Origin: Ilyobacter polytropus DSM 2926
GTDB taxonomy: Bacteria; Fusobacteriota; Fusobacteriia; Fusobacteriales; Fusobacteriaceae
Assembly: GCF_000165505.1 (NCBI RefSeq)
Contig: NC_014633.1
Coordinates: 620,001 to 684,000 of the forward strand
Length of the DNA: 64,000 nt
Direction of reading: 5' to 3'
Both the position numbers and the translations under genes were made by a program. Positions 55,156 through 64,000 of the stretch are shown here, piece by piece. The notes beneath the pieces were generated by a model that was not told the origin of the DNA, searched no databases, and saw nothing but the letters and a program-made list of their open reading frames with translations. Each line of letters begins with the position of its first letter. The stretch's first letter is position 1.

Positions 55156-56622
55156 ATGTCTGATTTCAAAAGTATGTTTCAATTTACTTTATCCAGTCAG
55201 TTACTTTCAATTGTCGGAGTAATTCTGATAGTTGTGGTAGGACTGATAATAGCTTCATTTATTGCCAAAAAAATAGGAGCTCTTATCAGTAAATCCAAAT
55301 TCATTCAGGGGAAAATTTCCGAAGATAAAAAGGAACAGTCCCAGGTCTTCTTCAATGTCATTGTAAAGGCTATCTATTATCTGATTGTTATTTTTATAAT
55401 AGTTGCCGCAGCAGAGAAACTAGGTTTAGGTAAATTTACAGAACCTCTCACAGGTTTTCTAAATTCTATATTTTTATATATGCCTAATATTCTCGGTGGT
55501 GTCTTCTTACTAATTATCACCCTGATATTTGCAAAATTAGGTAAATTCTTCACTGTAAAAATCTTTGATAAGATAGAATTAGACAAAAAACTAAAAGTAG
55601 GAGAAGGAACTTCTGTAACAAAAATATTAGGTGACGTTGTATACCTCATTATCTTTTTGATTTTTTTACCAGGTGTCCTTTCTGCCTTAAAACTAGACGG
55701 AATCTTAGAACCTGTAACCAATATGCTGAGCAAACTCCTTGAGCAACTTCCGAATATACTTGCAGCAGGAATTTTCCTAGTGCTTGGTTGGTTTATCGCC
55801 TTTAAGATCAGAGATATCCTAACTGGAATCTTAGAATCATTCAATTTAGATGAACGATTAAAAATTGACGGTAAAAAAGTATTTGAGGGAAATTTAAGTA
55901 AAATTATCGCAAATATCGTGTATATCCTAATCTTAATACCTGTTATAACAGCGTCTCTTGGATACATCGGTTTACAGCATATAACAGAACCAGTGGTAAT
56001 GATGATAGAGGTAATATTCAGCTATCTTCCTAGAATTGCCGGTGTTGTTATAATTCTTCTTGTGGCTACTTTCTTTGCAAAACTTATAGAGGGCATAATT
56101 ACAAGTCTTCTTAAGGGACTTCATTTTGATTCACACCTAGAGAAAACTGGTATGAAAGCCAAAGAAGATACTTACTCAAAACTTGTAGGTAAAGCTGTAA
56201 AAATTACCATTATATACCTTGCTATTATACAGTCCATAGATATACTTGAATTCACCGTGCTAAAAGACCTCAGCAGCAGTCTCACTGTGCTTTTAGGAAA
56301 AATATTCCTTGGATTATTAATAATTGCAATAGGCGTATATATTGCAGGCTTTGCTTCTGATATTATCAAGAAATCAGAAATGAAAAGCAAAGACTGTCTT
56401 GCAGCTCTTTCAAAAGCTTCAATTATTATCTTTGTTGGAGCTATGGGACTAAGACAGATGGGAATTGCAAATGAGATAATCAACATGGCCTTCGGATTCA
56501 CTATAGGAGCTATTGCAATCGCTCTGGCTATCGCCTTTGGTATAGGTGGTAGAGATCTAGCTGCTAAGAAACTAAATGAATTAGACAATAAGTTAAATGA
56601 AAAAGATGAACAGCAACAATAA
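55156..56622 (+). CDS. Mechanosensitive ion channel-like protein with repeated TM helices
   Basis: A 488-residue membrane protein made of several tandem TM_helix units, each with a hydrophobic helix followed by an amphipathic stretch such as ILGDVVYLIIFLIFLPGVLS and KIIANIVYILILIPVITAS. The C-terminus FGFTIGAIAIALAIAFGIGG resembles an MscS TM3 pore, but the MscS beta and cage domains are missing. Related to the conserved TM-helix-repeat proteins next to MscS families. The ATG at 55156, after agaggaggga, is preferred over an upstream in-frame ATG at 55069 that lacks a ribosome site. Confidence 0.83.
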   Translation: MSDFKSMFQFTLSSQLLSIVGVILIVVVGLIIASFIAKKIGALISKSKFIQGKISEDKKEQSQVFFNVIVKAIYYLIVIFIIVAAAEKLGLGKFTEPLTGFLNSIFLYMPNILGGVFLLIITLIFAKLGKFFTVKIFDKIELDKKLKVGEGTSVTKILGDVVYLIIFLIFLPGVLSALKLDGILEPVTNMLSKLLEQLPNILAAGIFLVLGWFIAFKIRDILTGILESFNLDERLKIDGKKVFEGNLSKIIANIVYILILIPVITASLGYIGLQHITEPVVMMIEVIFSYLPRIAGVVIILLVATFFAKLIEGIITSLLKGLHFDSHLEKTGMKAKEDTYSKLVGKAVKITIIYLAIIQSIDILEFTVLKDLSSSLTVLLGKIFLGLLIIAIGVYIAGFASDIIKKSEMKSKDCLAALSKASIIIFVGAMGLRQMGIANEIINMAFGFTIGAIAIALAIAFGIGGRDLAAKKLNELDNKLNEKDEQQQ

Positions 56623-56642
56623 CCTATAAACAAAATAAAGGG

Positions 56643-56680
56643 GAGCTTTAAGTATCTGATACTTAGAGCTCTTTTTTTTA
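56643..56680 (+). terminator. Terminator after the TM-helix-repeat gene
   Basis: Stem gagctttaagtatc / gatacttagagctc with a short loop, followed by eight T. Confidence 0.88.
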
Positions 56681-57259
56681 CTGAATCTAACTTCAGAAGC
56701 CTTGATTAGAGTATTTCCACATACTTTTAAATAACATATATTAATTTTTTAAATCACAATTTATTTAAGTTACTGTTTTCGGTTTCTCTTTTAGTTCTTA
56801 CTTTCAATCTATTTGAAAGTATTCCTTAACCCTTCTGCTGCCGACTCTAAAGAAACTCTCTGGTAAACAAATAACTAGATTTAAATTTATAATACTTAGT
56901 TGAAGTATACATACTCTTATTTACTCCGATCTTCATCACAATGTCTATCCCGACTCCCAATTTAACAATAGAAAAATTGTAAAACTTTAAAGTAAAATAT
57001 AGCCCAAAGTATCCAGAGAACAAAATTAGAGGATACTTTATTCAAAATCTGTATAAATATAGATAAGTTGTAGCAAACAAATATCACAACTATCAATGCG
57101 AACATTTAAAAATCAGTTTTAAGATATTTTATTGAAAAACCGGTAAAAAATTAATTTTTTTGATTGCTATTAACTTTAATGTTATTATATATAGTATTTA
57201 CTAAATGATCTGATTTTGAAATACATTTAAAAAATTAATTTATATAAAGGAGATAAAAA
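56681..57259. other. Gene-free region of about 580 bp
   Basis: No ORF above background on either strand. It includes a hairpin aaagtatcc/ggatacttt (57006-57014 and 57033-57041) without a T tract, and the mscS ribosome site at the end. It may hold an unrecognised RNA or a decayed gene; neither can be shown. Confidence 0.4.
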
Positions 57260-58162
57260 ATGGTTGCAGATACATTTTTAGAGATATTCAGTAAAGAAAT
57301 AATTTTAAATCTAATCATAAGAACTCTAATATTTTCAGCAGTGGTTATGCTGACTCTGTTTTTCGTGAAAATTTCTAGAAAGGTAATGGACAGCAATCAT
57401 AAACTTAGGGAGCTTGACCCCACACAATTTACCTTCATCAAACACTTTTTGGCAGGGATAATCTATTTTATCGGTCTCTTGTCTGCAGTGTACACCATCC
57501 CTTCATTTAGAAGTTTAGTGGTTTCCATATTTGCAGGTTCCGGTGTCCTCGCCATTATTATCGGTTTTGCATCTCAACAGGCTTTTTCAAACATAGTAAG
57601 TGGGATTTTTATAGCCATTTTCAAGCCCTTTAGAATCGGAGATCGAGTAAAACTAATCGGAAAAGAAACCTTTGGAATGATAGAGGATATCACTCTCAGG
57701 CACACCATGATAAGAACATTTGAAAACAAAAGGATAATAATCCCAAATTCGGTTATAAGTAATGAAATAATAGAAAACTCAAATATAGTAGAAGATAAGG
57801 TGTGCAACCATTTAGAAATAGGTATCAGTTATGACTCTGACGAGGACAAGGCCATTGAAATAATAAGAGAAGAAGCTATGAAACATCCAGCATTTTTTGA
57901 TAACAGAACTTTTGAAGAGGTAAATGAAGGAATGCCTCCTGTGAATGTTAGAGTGGTAGGATTCGGAGACTCTTCTGTTAATTTAAAGGCTTGGGTATGG
58001 TCTAGAGACAGTGCATCTGGCTTTGTAATGAAATGTGATCTGAATAAAAGTATAAAGCAGAGATTTGATCGTGAGGGGATAGAGATTCCTTTTCCTTACA
58101 GAACTATTGTATTTAAAAAAGACGAAGAACAATATAAAAATACTGACGAAAGCGAGACTTAG
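57260..58162 (+). CDS. MscS-family mechanosensitive channel
   Basis: A 300-residue channel. Membrane helices at ~15-35, ~55-85 and TM3 IFAGSGVLAIIIGFASQQAF; beta domain IGDRVKLIGKETFGMIEDITL; cage domain with GISYDSDEDKA. Longer than MscS at the C-terminus, with a charged tail (KKDEEQYKNTDESE). Releases osmolytes on hypoosmotic shock. Ribosome site aaaggagataaaaa. The yaiI-type gene starts directly after the stop, so the two form an operon. Confidence 0.92.
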   Translation: MVADTFLEIFSKEIILNLIIRTLIFSAVVMLTLFFVKISRKVMDSNHKLRELDPTQFTFIKHFLAGIIYFIGLLSAVYTIPSFRSLVVSIFAGSGVLAIIIGFASQQAFSNIVSGIFIAIFKPFRIGDRVKLIGKETFGMIEDITLRHTMIRTFENKRIIIPNSVISNEIIENSNIVEDKVCNHLEIGISYDSDEDKAIEIIREEAMKHPAFFDNRTFEEVNEGMPPVNVRVVGFGDSSVNLKAWVWSRDSASGFVMKCDLNKSIKQRFDREGIEIPFPYRTIVFKKDEEQYKNTDESET

Positions 58163-58603
58163 ATGAGAATAATAATAGATGCCGATGCCTGTCCCAAAGC
58201 TGTAAAGAAAATATGTGAAGATCAGGCTAGAAAACACGGAATAGAACTGATCATGGTAGTAGATGAAGCCCATGAAATATACGGAGATTTCACTGTGATA
58301 AAGGTGGTGCAGGGTATGGATTCAGTGGATCACAAAATAATCACCACCTGTATAGAGGGTGACATCGTAGTTACCCAAGACTACGGACTAGCCTCTATAC
58401 TTCTCCAGAAAGCTTCAGGAGTGATCCACCCAAAAGGGTTTCTTTATACGATTTTCAATATCGAGTCCCTTATGTTTCAGAGACATATGGGTCAGAAAAT
58501 AAGAAAAGCAGGTGGAAGAACCAAAGGTCCTAAAAAAAGAACTGGCAATGAAGACAAAGAATTTGAAAAAATACTTGTCTCAATCATTGAAAAAAAGCAG
58601 TAA
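58163..58603 (+). CDS. YaiI/YqxD family protein (DUF188)
   Basis: A 146-residue protein of the conserved YaiI/YqxD family: IIIDADACPKAVKKIC at the N-terminus (PIN-like Asp), the VTQDYGLAS motif near residue 72, and the GGRTKGPKKR C-terminal signature. A PIN-like nuclease fold is proposed for the family but no activity is established. The ATG lies immediately after the mscS stop (tag-atg), so translation is probably coupled. Confidence 0.9.
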   Translation: MRIIIDADACPKAVKKICEDQARKHGIELIMVVDEAHEIYGDFTVIKVVQGMDSVDHKIITTCIEGDIVVTQDYGLASILLQKASGVIHPKGFLYTIFNIESLMFQRHMGQKIRKAGGRTKGPKKRTGNEDKEFEKILVSIIEKKQ

Positions 58604-58639
58604 AAAACAGCTGTAAGCATCTTTCTACAGCTGTTTTTT
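58603..58639 (+). terminator. Terminator of the mscS-yaiI operon
   Basis: Inverted repeat aaaacagctgta/tacagctgtttt followed by T residues. Confidence 0.9.
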
Positions 58640-58754
58640 ACTGCTTATATCTCATAATTAACTTAAATTACTATTTAAATATATTCTGATAAAGCTGCCA
58701 AATTTTTAGCCAGATATATTTTCTCTTAAAAAAGAGCATTTAATCATCAAAATT

Positions 58755-59603
58755 TTAATCTTCAATCAGTACGAGACTGCTTTCTATAAATTGTTTAACA
58801 TGTATTTTACCGGGTTGTTTTGACTCTCCAGTTATATTTTTCATCTCTTTTCTCATTTCGGTAAAATCAAATAATTGGCTGGCATAATCTTCAAAAAGAG
58901 GGTTCATAGAATCTTCTATTCCCAGGGAAGCCATTGATTTAAATGCCTTTGTAATAACCCTACCAATACGTTTTTTCACTGCATCTATCTGCTGAATTCC
59001 ATCTTCATCACTGATTAATGCCTTGTACATATCTGACAAAGAATAATCTGATTCTTGTGATTTAGACCATATAACCGCCTTAATCAGTTCCTCACAACCG
59101 CTAGAACCGATTATACCCAGTTTACTATATAGTTTTTTTAACTTTTCCTCATACCTAATCGCAGGTTTTTCTTCTGATCCCAAGTTATTTTTCAGTATAC
59201 TCAGTACATCTTCAAATTGACTCAGTGCACCTTTTATTTTTAGATGTTCTATCACTTTTTTTATAACAGAAACAACCTCAACTACATTAATAGGCTTAGA
59301 TATAAAAAACTCTATATCTTTCTTGTAGGCTTTTGCGATCATCTGCTTGTCTGACACTTCGGAAATCATTATAATCCCCTGATCGTATTCTTCTCTTATG
59401 ACTTTTATAACTTGAAGACCGTCTTTATCAGGTAACAAAAAATCCAACAACACTATATTAGGCTTGAGCATTTTTATCTCTTCAATTGCATCTTCGCCAT
59501 TAGAGGAACTCCCGATGAGCGATCCTTTAAAATATTTATTTGAAATATCTTTCAAAATAGTAACAATACTAGGATCATCATCTACTATATAAATTGTTGT
59601 CAT
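58755..59603 (-). CDS. Response regulator with GlnL/YcbB-type output domain
   Basis: A 282-residue regulator. The receiver (1-120) has Asp54 in IVLLDFLLPDKDGL and the SKPI lysine motif. The C-terminal ~150 residues (from EEKLKKLYSKLGIIGSSGCEEL) match the YcbB-type DNA-binding domain seen in Bacillus GlnL. In Bacillus the GlnK-GlnL pair controls glutamine uptake and use. Here it overlaps its kinase by 26 nt and follows a TRAP-TAXI transporter, the probable target (inference). Start after gagagggggcgaaaccg. Confidence 0.88.
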   Translation of the reverse strand: MTTIYIVDDDPSIVTILKDISNKYFKGSLIGSSSNGEDAIEEIKMLKPNIVLLDFLLPDKDGLQVIKVIREEYDQGIIMISEVSDKQMIAKAYKKDIEFFISKPINVVEVVSVIKKVIEHLKIKGALSQFEDVLSILKNNLGSEEKPAIRYEEKLKKLYSKLGIIGSSGCEELIKAVIWSKSQESDYSLSDMYKALISDEDGIQQIDAVKKRIGRVITKAFKSMASLGIEDSMNPLFEDYASQLFDFTEMRKEMKNITGESKQPGKIHVKQFIESSLVLIED

Positions 59604-60876
59604 CGGTTTCGCCCCCTCTCATCAGTGTTTCTTTCGGAATATCAATAATCATTTTGGTCCCCTTTTTTATTTTAGATTCCACTTTAATAACTCCATTAAA
59701 AGATTCTGTAACAATATTATGAACATGGGAAAGCCCTAATCCCGTTGACATTTTACCTGTTTCAGCGTCATACTTTGTAGTATACCCAGATTTAAAAATG
59801 ACCTCCATTTTATCTTCTGGGATTCCTTCTCCGGTATCGACAACAGTAATCTCTATCTCTTCGTCTTTAAAGGTCATTTCGATATCTATCTCCCCAAAAG
59901 ATTCGATGGAATCAATACTGTTAATTGTCAGATTATTTAAAATAGATATAATTGAGTAAAAGTCATTTGTCAAAAATATTTGGTCATAGTGTACAGACAA
60001 GGCTATGTTTTTATCCTTGCTTTTTATTAATTTCAATGCATTATCAGCCACAATATTTAAAATATCTTTGTTGGTCATATATTTTATATTGGTATCAGAG
60101 TGAAAAATAGTGTCCATACCTGCAATAACCCGCAGATAATCTTTTTTTATCTCATGAATATCCTTGGCAATCTTCAAAAAAGGAGTCTTTAATTTCTCAT
60201 CTTCAGTGACTTCATAATAATGATGTACATAGGCAACCATATCTTCAATGTTATCCCTGGATTTTTTCAGAAAAAAGAGTTCTGTTTTTAATTTTGAAAT
60301 AAACATAATACTTTCATGATAATATTTATCTCGCTCACTTTTTTGAAATTTGATAAGTAAATATCTTATCAAATAATAAATAAATAGTATAATCGATGTT
60401 CTTATGGCTCCTACAAGCATAATCTTGCTTAATATAGTACTAAAATCAACAACTCTCCAGATCTGCCTAGTTGAAACCTCTATAACGTTGGATATAGAAT
60501 CACATGCCCAAATGCTCAGAAAAGCATTGAATGGATTATCTAATATCTGCCTTACTTTTAATTTCTGAAATAAAATCCCAAATGATAGATAATAAACCAG
60601 TAACGGCGTATACTGAGTAAATACATTTTCTAACGGAACCTCGTTGCTCAGGTAAAAAACAATAGACCGAAATAAAAAAGTCGATAACCCCAATGACATT
60701 GAGATGACCACGACATTATCATTCTTAAAACAAATTAAAAAAAGTGATAAAAAAATTGGTAATAATGTAAGATAAAAATTTGTGTTAAATGGAGTTATAT
60801 AAAATGGCCCTATCAAAATAGCTACCATAGAAACAATAAAGATATTTCGAATTTTTATGTCACTCTTTTTTATCAA
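59578..60876 (-). CDS. GlnK-type membrane sensor histidine kinase
   Basis: A 432-residue kinase. About six hydrophobic segments in residues 10-180 form a membrane sensor with no large periplasmic loop. A helical linker follows, then a SpoOB-like dimerisation region with the candidate phosphorylation His in KIAKDIHEIKKDYLRV, and the ATPase with NSIDSI, DTGEGIPEDK and STGLGLSHV. The TTG start at 60876 is the only one matching the N-terminal helix; the ribosome site aaggcgg is farther than usual. Partner of the regulator at 58755. Confidence 0.86.
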   Translation of the reverse strand: MIKKSDIKIRNIFIVSMVAILIGPFYITPFNTNFYLTLLPIFLSLFLICFKNDNVVVISMSLGLSTFLFRSIVFYLSNEVPLENVFTQYTPLLVYYLSFGILFQKLKVRQILDNPFNAFLSIWACDSISNVIEVSTRQIWRVVDFSTILSKIMLVGAIRTSIILFIYYLIRYLLIKFQKSERDKYYHESIMFISKLKTELFFLKKSRDNIEDMVAYVHHYYEVTEDEKLKTPFLKIAKDIHEIKKDYLRVIAGMDTIFHSDTNIKYMTNKDILNIVADNALKLIKSKDKNIALSVHYDQIFLTNDFYSIISILNNLTINSIDSIESFGEIDIEMTFKDEEIEITVVDTGEGIPEDKMEVIFKSGYTTKYDAETGKMSTGLGLSHVHNIVTESFNGVIKVESKIKKGTKMIIDIPKETLMRGGETDDNNLYSR

Positions 60877-61197
60877 TGTGATCTAACCGCCTTCTTTTTC
60901 ATAATATTTTTTACATTGTATAATAATCATGTATAAATTAAAAGTGCTAATATTTTCATTTACACTAAATTTGCCCGTAATCAAAATCAAAAAAAATCAA
61001 ATACTTTTGAAACTTTAGAAATAAATAAAAACAAAGTGATGTGCCATATAAAGCACATCACTATTTGAGGTGATTAAATTTTCTAAAAAAGAATTTTCTT
61101 TTTTTTCTCAATACTTGTAGTAGTTTTTTCTCTGATTATCTTTAGATATAAGAAAGATATTCTTCAGTATAGTTTCCTTGTTATTTTGATATAACTT
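60877..61197. other. Intergenic region between TRAP permease and sensor kinase genes
   Basis: About 320 bases carrying the permease terminator (61023-61064) and probably the sensor-kinase promoter. Nothing else was recognised. Confidence 0.45.
61023..61064 (-). terminator. Terminator of the TRAP permease gene
   Basis: Perfect 10-bp stem agtgatgtgc/gcacatcact (61035-61044 with 61053-61062), followed on the minus strand by ttgtttttattt. Confidence 0.92.
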
Positions 61198-63255
61198 TTA
61201 CTCACTCATGCATGCCGCTAATTCACCTTTTTTTCTAACATTTTGCATCAAATAGACTACTCCATATAATATCAGGCCGATACCATAATAGTAATATCTA
61301 CTTTCCATAGGAAGTTTAAACAGTATGGGTATTATTCCTGGAAAAAACAAAATTACTGTTATAATTGCAAATAACGGTAATTCATACCACCTGTTTTTAA
61401 CAAGGAACCACCCTTGAGCAAGACTTGTGAATGCAAATGCTCCCAAACATGCCATCCCGAATATTAGTAACGCTTCAGGCCAGTTATCTATCCCTACAAG
61501 AACCAGGTCAGGATTAAACACAAACATAAATGGGATTACAGCTGTTCTTAAATCATATATAAATCCTTGAACACCTGTTGCAATGGGATCAGATTCAGCT
61601 ATTGCTGCTGCAGTATATGCAGCTAGTCCCACAGGTGGAGTGTCATCAGCTAAAATTCCAAAGTAAAAACAGAATAAATGTGCAGCTACTGGGGCTACTG
61701 GATTAAGTGCATAAACTGCACTCAGTTTGATAATCACAGGAACTGTAATTGAAGCCATAACTATATAAGTTGCAGTAGTAGGAAGTCCCATGCCAAGTAT
61801 TAGACTCGCAATTGCTGTTATGAATAAAAGTAAGAAAATATTTCCTTGGGATAGCACTTCTACTATTTGTACTATCATACTACCTATTCCCATGGAAACC
61901 ACTCCAACCACTATACCGGCTGCAGCTGTAGCTAGGGCTACCCCCATCATATTTCTAGACCCATTTATTAGTCCACTTGTAATAAGTTTTATTCCGTTAT
62001 TTAATCCTGTTACAAATCCTTCACCCCTCTTATTGGATCTGAATATTTCCTGTACAAGAGCCACAACAAATAAAACCATTATAGCATTGAAAGCTGAAAG
62101 TTTTGGAGAATGTCTCATTACCATAAGTTCATATACTAGCATCCCAAGAGGTATCAAATAGTGTCCCCCTGATTTAACCGTCTTAAAAAAGTTAGGAAGA
62201 TCGGCTTTTGGAAGACCCTTTAAGCCCAATTTTAAAGCTTCTAAATGAGTTATGTAAAATAAAGCAAAGTATGATACAAAGGCCGGCACCGCTGCTGCTT
62301 TTATCACTTCTATATATGAGATTCCTAGATATTCGGCTATGATAAAGGCGGCGGCTCCCATTATAGGTGGCATCAGTTGACCATTTGTACTTGCGGCAAC
62401 TTCTGTAGCTGCAGCTATTTTGGCGGGATATCCGGCTTTTTTCATCAAAGGAATTGTAAAGGTTCCCGTAGTAACAACATTTGCTATACTTGATCCAGAA
62501 ATAAGTCCACTTAAGCCACTTGATACAACAGAGGCTTTTGCAGGTCCACCCTTGTATTTACCCAACAAAGAGAATGATAGATCGTTAAAAAACTGCCCTG
62601 CCCCGACTTTATCAAGGAGTGCTCCAAGTAGTACAAACAAAAATACCGTGTTTGCTGAAACATCCAACGGGATTCCGTATATCCCTTCTGTGGATAAAGA
62701 TATCTGACTGATATATTTTGTAAGGGACACCCCTTTGAAAGCAAATATTCCGGGCATATTAGGCCCCATAAAGGCATATGTTGATATCAGTATGGATATT
62801 ATCGGCAAGGCCGGCCCGATCATTCTATATGCTGCTAAAAGTACAATTATAACTGTACTTGTTCCAAAAATATAGTCAGTCTGGTTTGGCATCCCAGATC
62901 TCGACGCTATCCCTCCCTTGTCTAAAATTATATAAAGGATTACCCCTATAGACACAAAGGCAAGCAGCATGTCAGACAGCGGAATATAGTCTATTCTGTG
63001 TAAAAACTTCAATTTTTTCAGGGGTTTCTTAACTGCAGGAATACTTAAAAAAGCTAATACAACTGCAAATGTGAGATGTACAGCCCTTGTAGAAACACTG
63101 TCTAGTATTAAAAATTTAGGTAATGCCAACTGAAATACCGCCCATAAAATTGATATCCCAGATATTAATATTCTATCTATTTTTCTGTTGTTTCTTATTT
63201 TACCAGTTTCTTCTAGCAAAAGCTCTTCTGCTATACTTTCATCATTTTCAGACAT
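61198..63255 (-). CDS. TRAP transporter fused 4TM/12TM permease (TAXI type)
   Basis: A 685-residue fused TRAP permease: the small DctQ-like 4-helix unit (residues ~25-165) followed by the large DctM-like unit. Signatures in the large unit include GQLMPPIMGAAAFI, GLISGSSIANVVTTG and ILGMGLPTTATYIV. It uses Na+ to import organic acids delivered by the TAXI binding protein encoded just upstream. A glutamate-like or dicarboxylate substrate is possible given the GlnK/GlnL-type neighbours, but is not shown. Start after ggaaggagaaataga. Confidence 0.94.
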   Translation of the reverse strand: MSENDESIAEELLLEETGKIRNNRKIDRILISGISILWAVFQLALPKFLILDSVSTRAVHLTFAVVLAFLSIPAVKKPLKKLKFLHRIDYIPLSDMLLAFVSIGVILYIILDKGGIASRSGMPNQTDYIFGTSTVIIVLLAAYRMIGPALPIISILISTYAFMGPNMPGIFAFKGVSLTKYISQISLSTEGIYGIPLDVSANTVFLFVLLGALLDKVGAGQFFNDLSFSLLGKYKGGPAKASVVSSGLSGLISGSSIANVVTTGTFTIPLMKKAGYPAKIAAATEVAASTNGQLMPPIMGAAAFIIAEYLGISYIEVIKAAAVPAFVSYFALFYITHLEALKLGLKGLPKADLPNFFKTVKSGGHYLIPLGMLVYELMVMRHSPKLSAFNAIMVLFVVALVQEIFRSNKRGEGFVTGLNNGIKLITSGLINGSRNMMGVALATAAAGIVVGVVSMGIGSMIVQIVEVLSQGNIFLLLFITAIASLILGMGLPTTATYIVMASITVPVIIKLSAVYALNPVAPVAAHLFCFYFGILADDTPPVGLAAYTAAAIAESDPIATGVQGFIYDLRTAVIPFMFVFNPDLVLVGIDNWPEALLIFGMACLGAFAFTSLAQGWFLVKNRWYELPLFAIITVILFFPGIIPILFKLPMESRYYYYGIGLILYGVVYLMQNVRKKGELAACMSE

Positions 63256-63333
63256 TCTATTTCTCCTTCCTAAAATTCATAAATAAAATTTATGAATTTC
63301 ACCCTAGTAAAGTATTTCAAGTTCTTTATAATA

Positions 63334-63364
63334 ATAACCCCTGTTTACATGCACCAGGGGTTAT
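63334..63364 (-). terminator. Intercistronic hairpin between TAXI binding protein and permease genes
   Basis: Stem ataacccctg/caggggttat (63334-63343 with 63355-63364). On the minus strand it is followed by attattata, a weak T tract. It may lower permease expression relative to the binding protein by partial termination or by protecting the upstream mRNA. Confidence 0.65.
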
Positions 63365-63410
63365 GTTGTAAGTAGTTCAATTTAAATTATATTTTCGATA
63401 GTTCAGTTTA

Positions 63411-64000
63411 TTACATAAGATCAGAATTAATGAATTTATCTAACCCAACTTCTTTATAATATTTTATCGCTCCTTTATGAAGAGGTGCAGATAACCCCTG
63501 TAACATGCTTTCTTTAGTTAAAACTGAATATGCAGGGTGAAGTTTTTTGAATTCTTCAAAATTTTCGAAAACTTCTTTAGTGATAGCATATACTATCTCT
63601 TCACTTTCTTCAGCAGATGTTACAAAAGTTGCCTTTACCCCTACTGAATCTATATCTTCTTCATTTACTGCGTTAGGATAATTTTTTGCCTCTATTTTAG
63701 CCTTTGCATAATAAGGCTTTTCTTTAATAAGTTCTTCTATTTCACTTCCAACTATAGGAACTATTTTAACTTTAACTCTTCCTGATGTAGCCTCTTTTAT
63801 AGCTCCACTAGGATGTCCTACTGTATAGAAAAATGCATCTATTCTTTCATCTTGAAGTAGCCCAGGTGCTTCCACAGCTTTTACATTTTCTGCTTTTATA
63901 TCATCTTCTGAGAACCCGAGCGTTCCAAGAACATCTAACGAGTTTTGTAGCTGACCAGATCCTACATTTCCGATATTAACTTTTTTACCTTTTAGATCCT
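63411..64000 (-). CDS. TRAP-TAXI family solute-binding protein (5' end beyond the window)
   Basis: The C-terminal ~196 residues of a TAXI-type periplasmic binding protein. The frame is open to the window edge and reads KGKKVNIGNVGSGQ, then LDVLGTLGFSEDDIKA and the conserved VEAPGLLQDERIDAFFYTVGHPSGAIKE. The first in-track start at 63875 is therefore internal, and the signal peptide lies outside. It captures the substrate for the TRAP permease downstream. The highly similar TAXI proteins bind glutamate/glutamine-like or aromatic acids; specificity unknown. Confidence 0.92.
   Translation of the reverse strand, partial: DLKGKKVNIGNVGSGQLQNSLDVLGTLGFSEDDIKAENVKAVEAPGLLQDERIDAFFYTVGHPSGAIKEATSGRVKVKIVPIVGSEIEELIKEKPYYAKAKIEAKNYPNAVNEEDIDSVGVKATFVTSAEESEEIVYAITKEVFENFEEFKKLHPAYSVLTKESMLQGLSAPLHKGAIKYYKEVGLDKFINSDLM

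Noticed and set aside
55377-55967. 196-codon minus-strand ORF
   Set aside because: Antisense to the TM-helix-repeat protein; no ribosome site or recognisable domain.
1-64000. CRISPR array, tRNA, rRNA or transposase genes
   Set aside because: No regularly spaced repeats, no TTCGAAT-type T-arms in cloverleaf context, no rRNA-like conserved stretches and no transposase motifs were seen.

Overview
The window is AT-rich and densely coded, with genes on both strands separated by strong intrinsic terminators. The gene mix points to a fermentative, Gram-negative-enveloped member of the Fusobacteriota (an Ilyobacter, Propionigenium, Cetobacterium or Fusobacterium-like organism). Outer-membrane systems (an autotransporter with a C-terminal barrel, an RND/MFP/TolC pump, an RseC-like protein) occur beside genes typical of low-GC anaerobes (CvfB, type III glutamine synthetase, an Opp operon, a tandem glycine riboswitch, TRAP-TAXI and AgcS transporters). 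This assignment is inferred from gene content, not from a marker gene. No rRNA, tRNA, CRISPR array or transposase gene was found.

Layout. 1-2034: 3' part of a PLP amino-acid decarboxylase fused to an arginase. 2153-3718: an L,D-transpeptidase and an unknown membrane protein. 4123-9964: complete oppBCDFA peptide importer operon. 10134-14308: ArsB/NhaD-type transporter, transaldolase, and an AgcS symporter under a tandem glycine riboswitch. 14526-18293: lipid kinase, nucleoside kinase and the DNA sliding clamp. 18614-21451: an L-asparaginase with an extra C-terminal domain, then a consensus promoter, a fluoride riboswitch and a cation:proton antiporter. 21545-25499: a two-component system beside two small exported proteins, and a lipoprotein with YD-like repeats. 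25621-28678: MscS channel and type III glutamine synthetase. 29067-30799: a degenerate SIR2-like protein followed by an ORF joined to it across an A9 tract, between glnN and lon. 30920-37219: Lon, cardiolipin synthase, PHP phosphoesterase, SGNH esterase and a MerR regulator. 37297-42682: RND/MFP/TolC efflux operon. 43542-47647: autotransporter and proC. 48034-58603: a two-domain HD hydrolase, split chromate transporter, metallophosphoesterase, CvfB, RseC, metal-binding domain protein, HAD phosphatase, SlyD-like isomerase, two more MscS-type proteins and YaiI. 58755-64000: a GlnK/GlnL-type two-component pair downstream of a TRAP-TAXI transporter whose binding protein runs off the window end.

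The main themes are nitrogen and amino-acid use (peptide import, asparaginase, arginine to putrescine, glutamine synthetase, glycine-controlled symport, TRAP uptake) and envelope or osmotic homeostasis (three MscS-type proteins, efflux, a CpxP-like gene cluster, Lon).

Most worth a second look: the decarboxylase-arginase fusion; the SIR2-like pair joined at a dnaX-type slippery sequence; a pair of transposase-less elements (about 431 and 529 bp) with terminal inverted repeats and hairpin ends; an HD hydrolase with a degenerate vWA-like N-terminal domain; and the fluoride-riboswitch antiporter.
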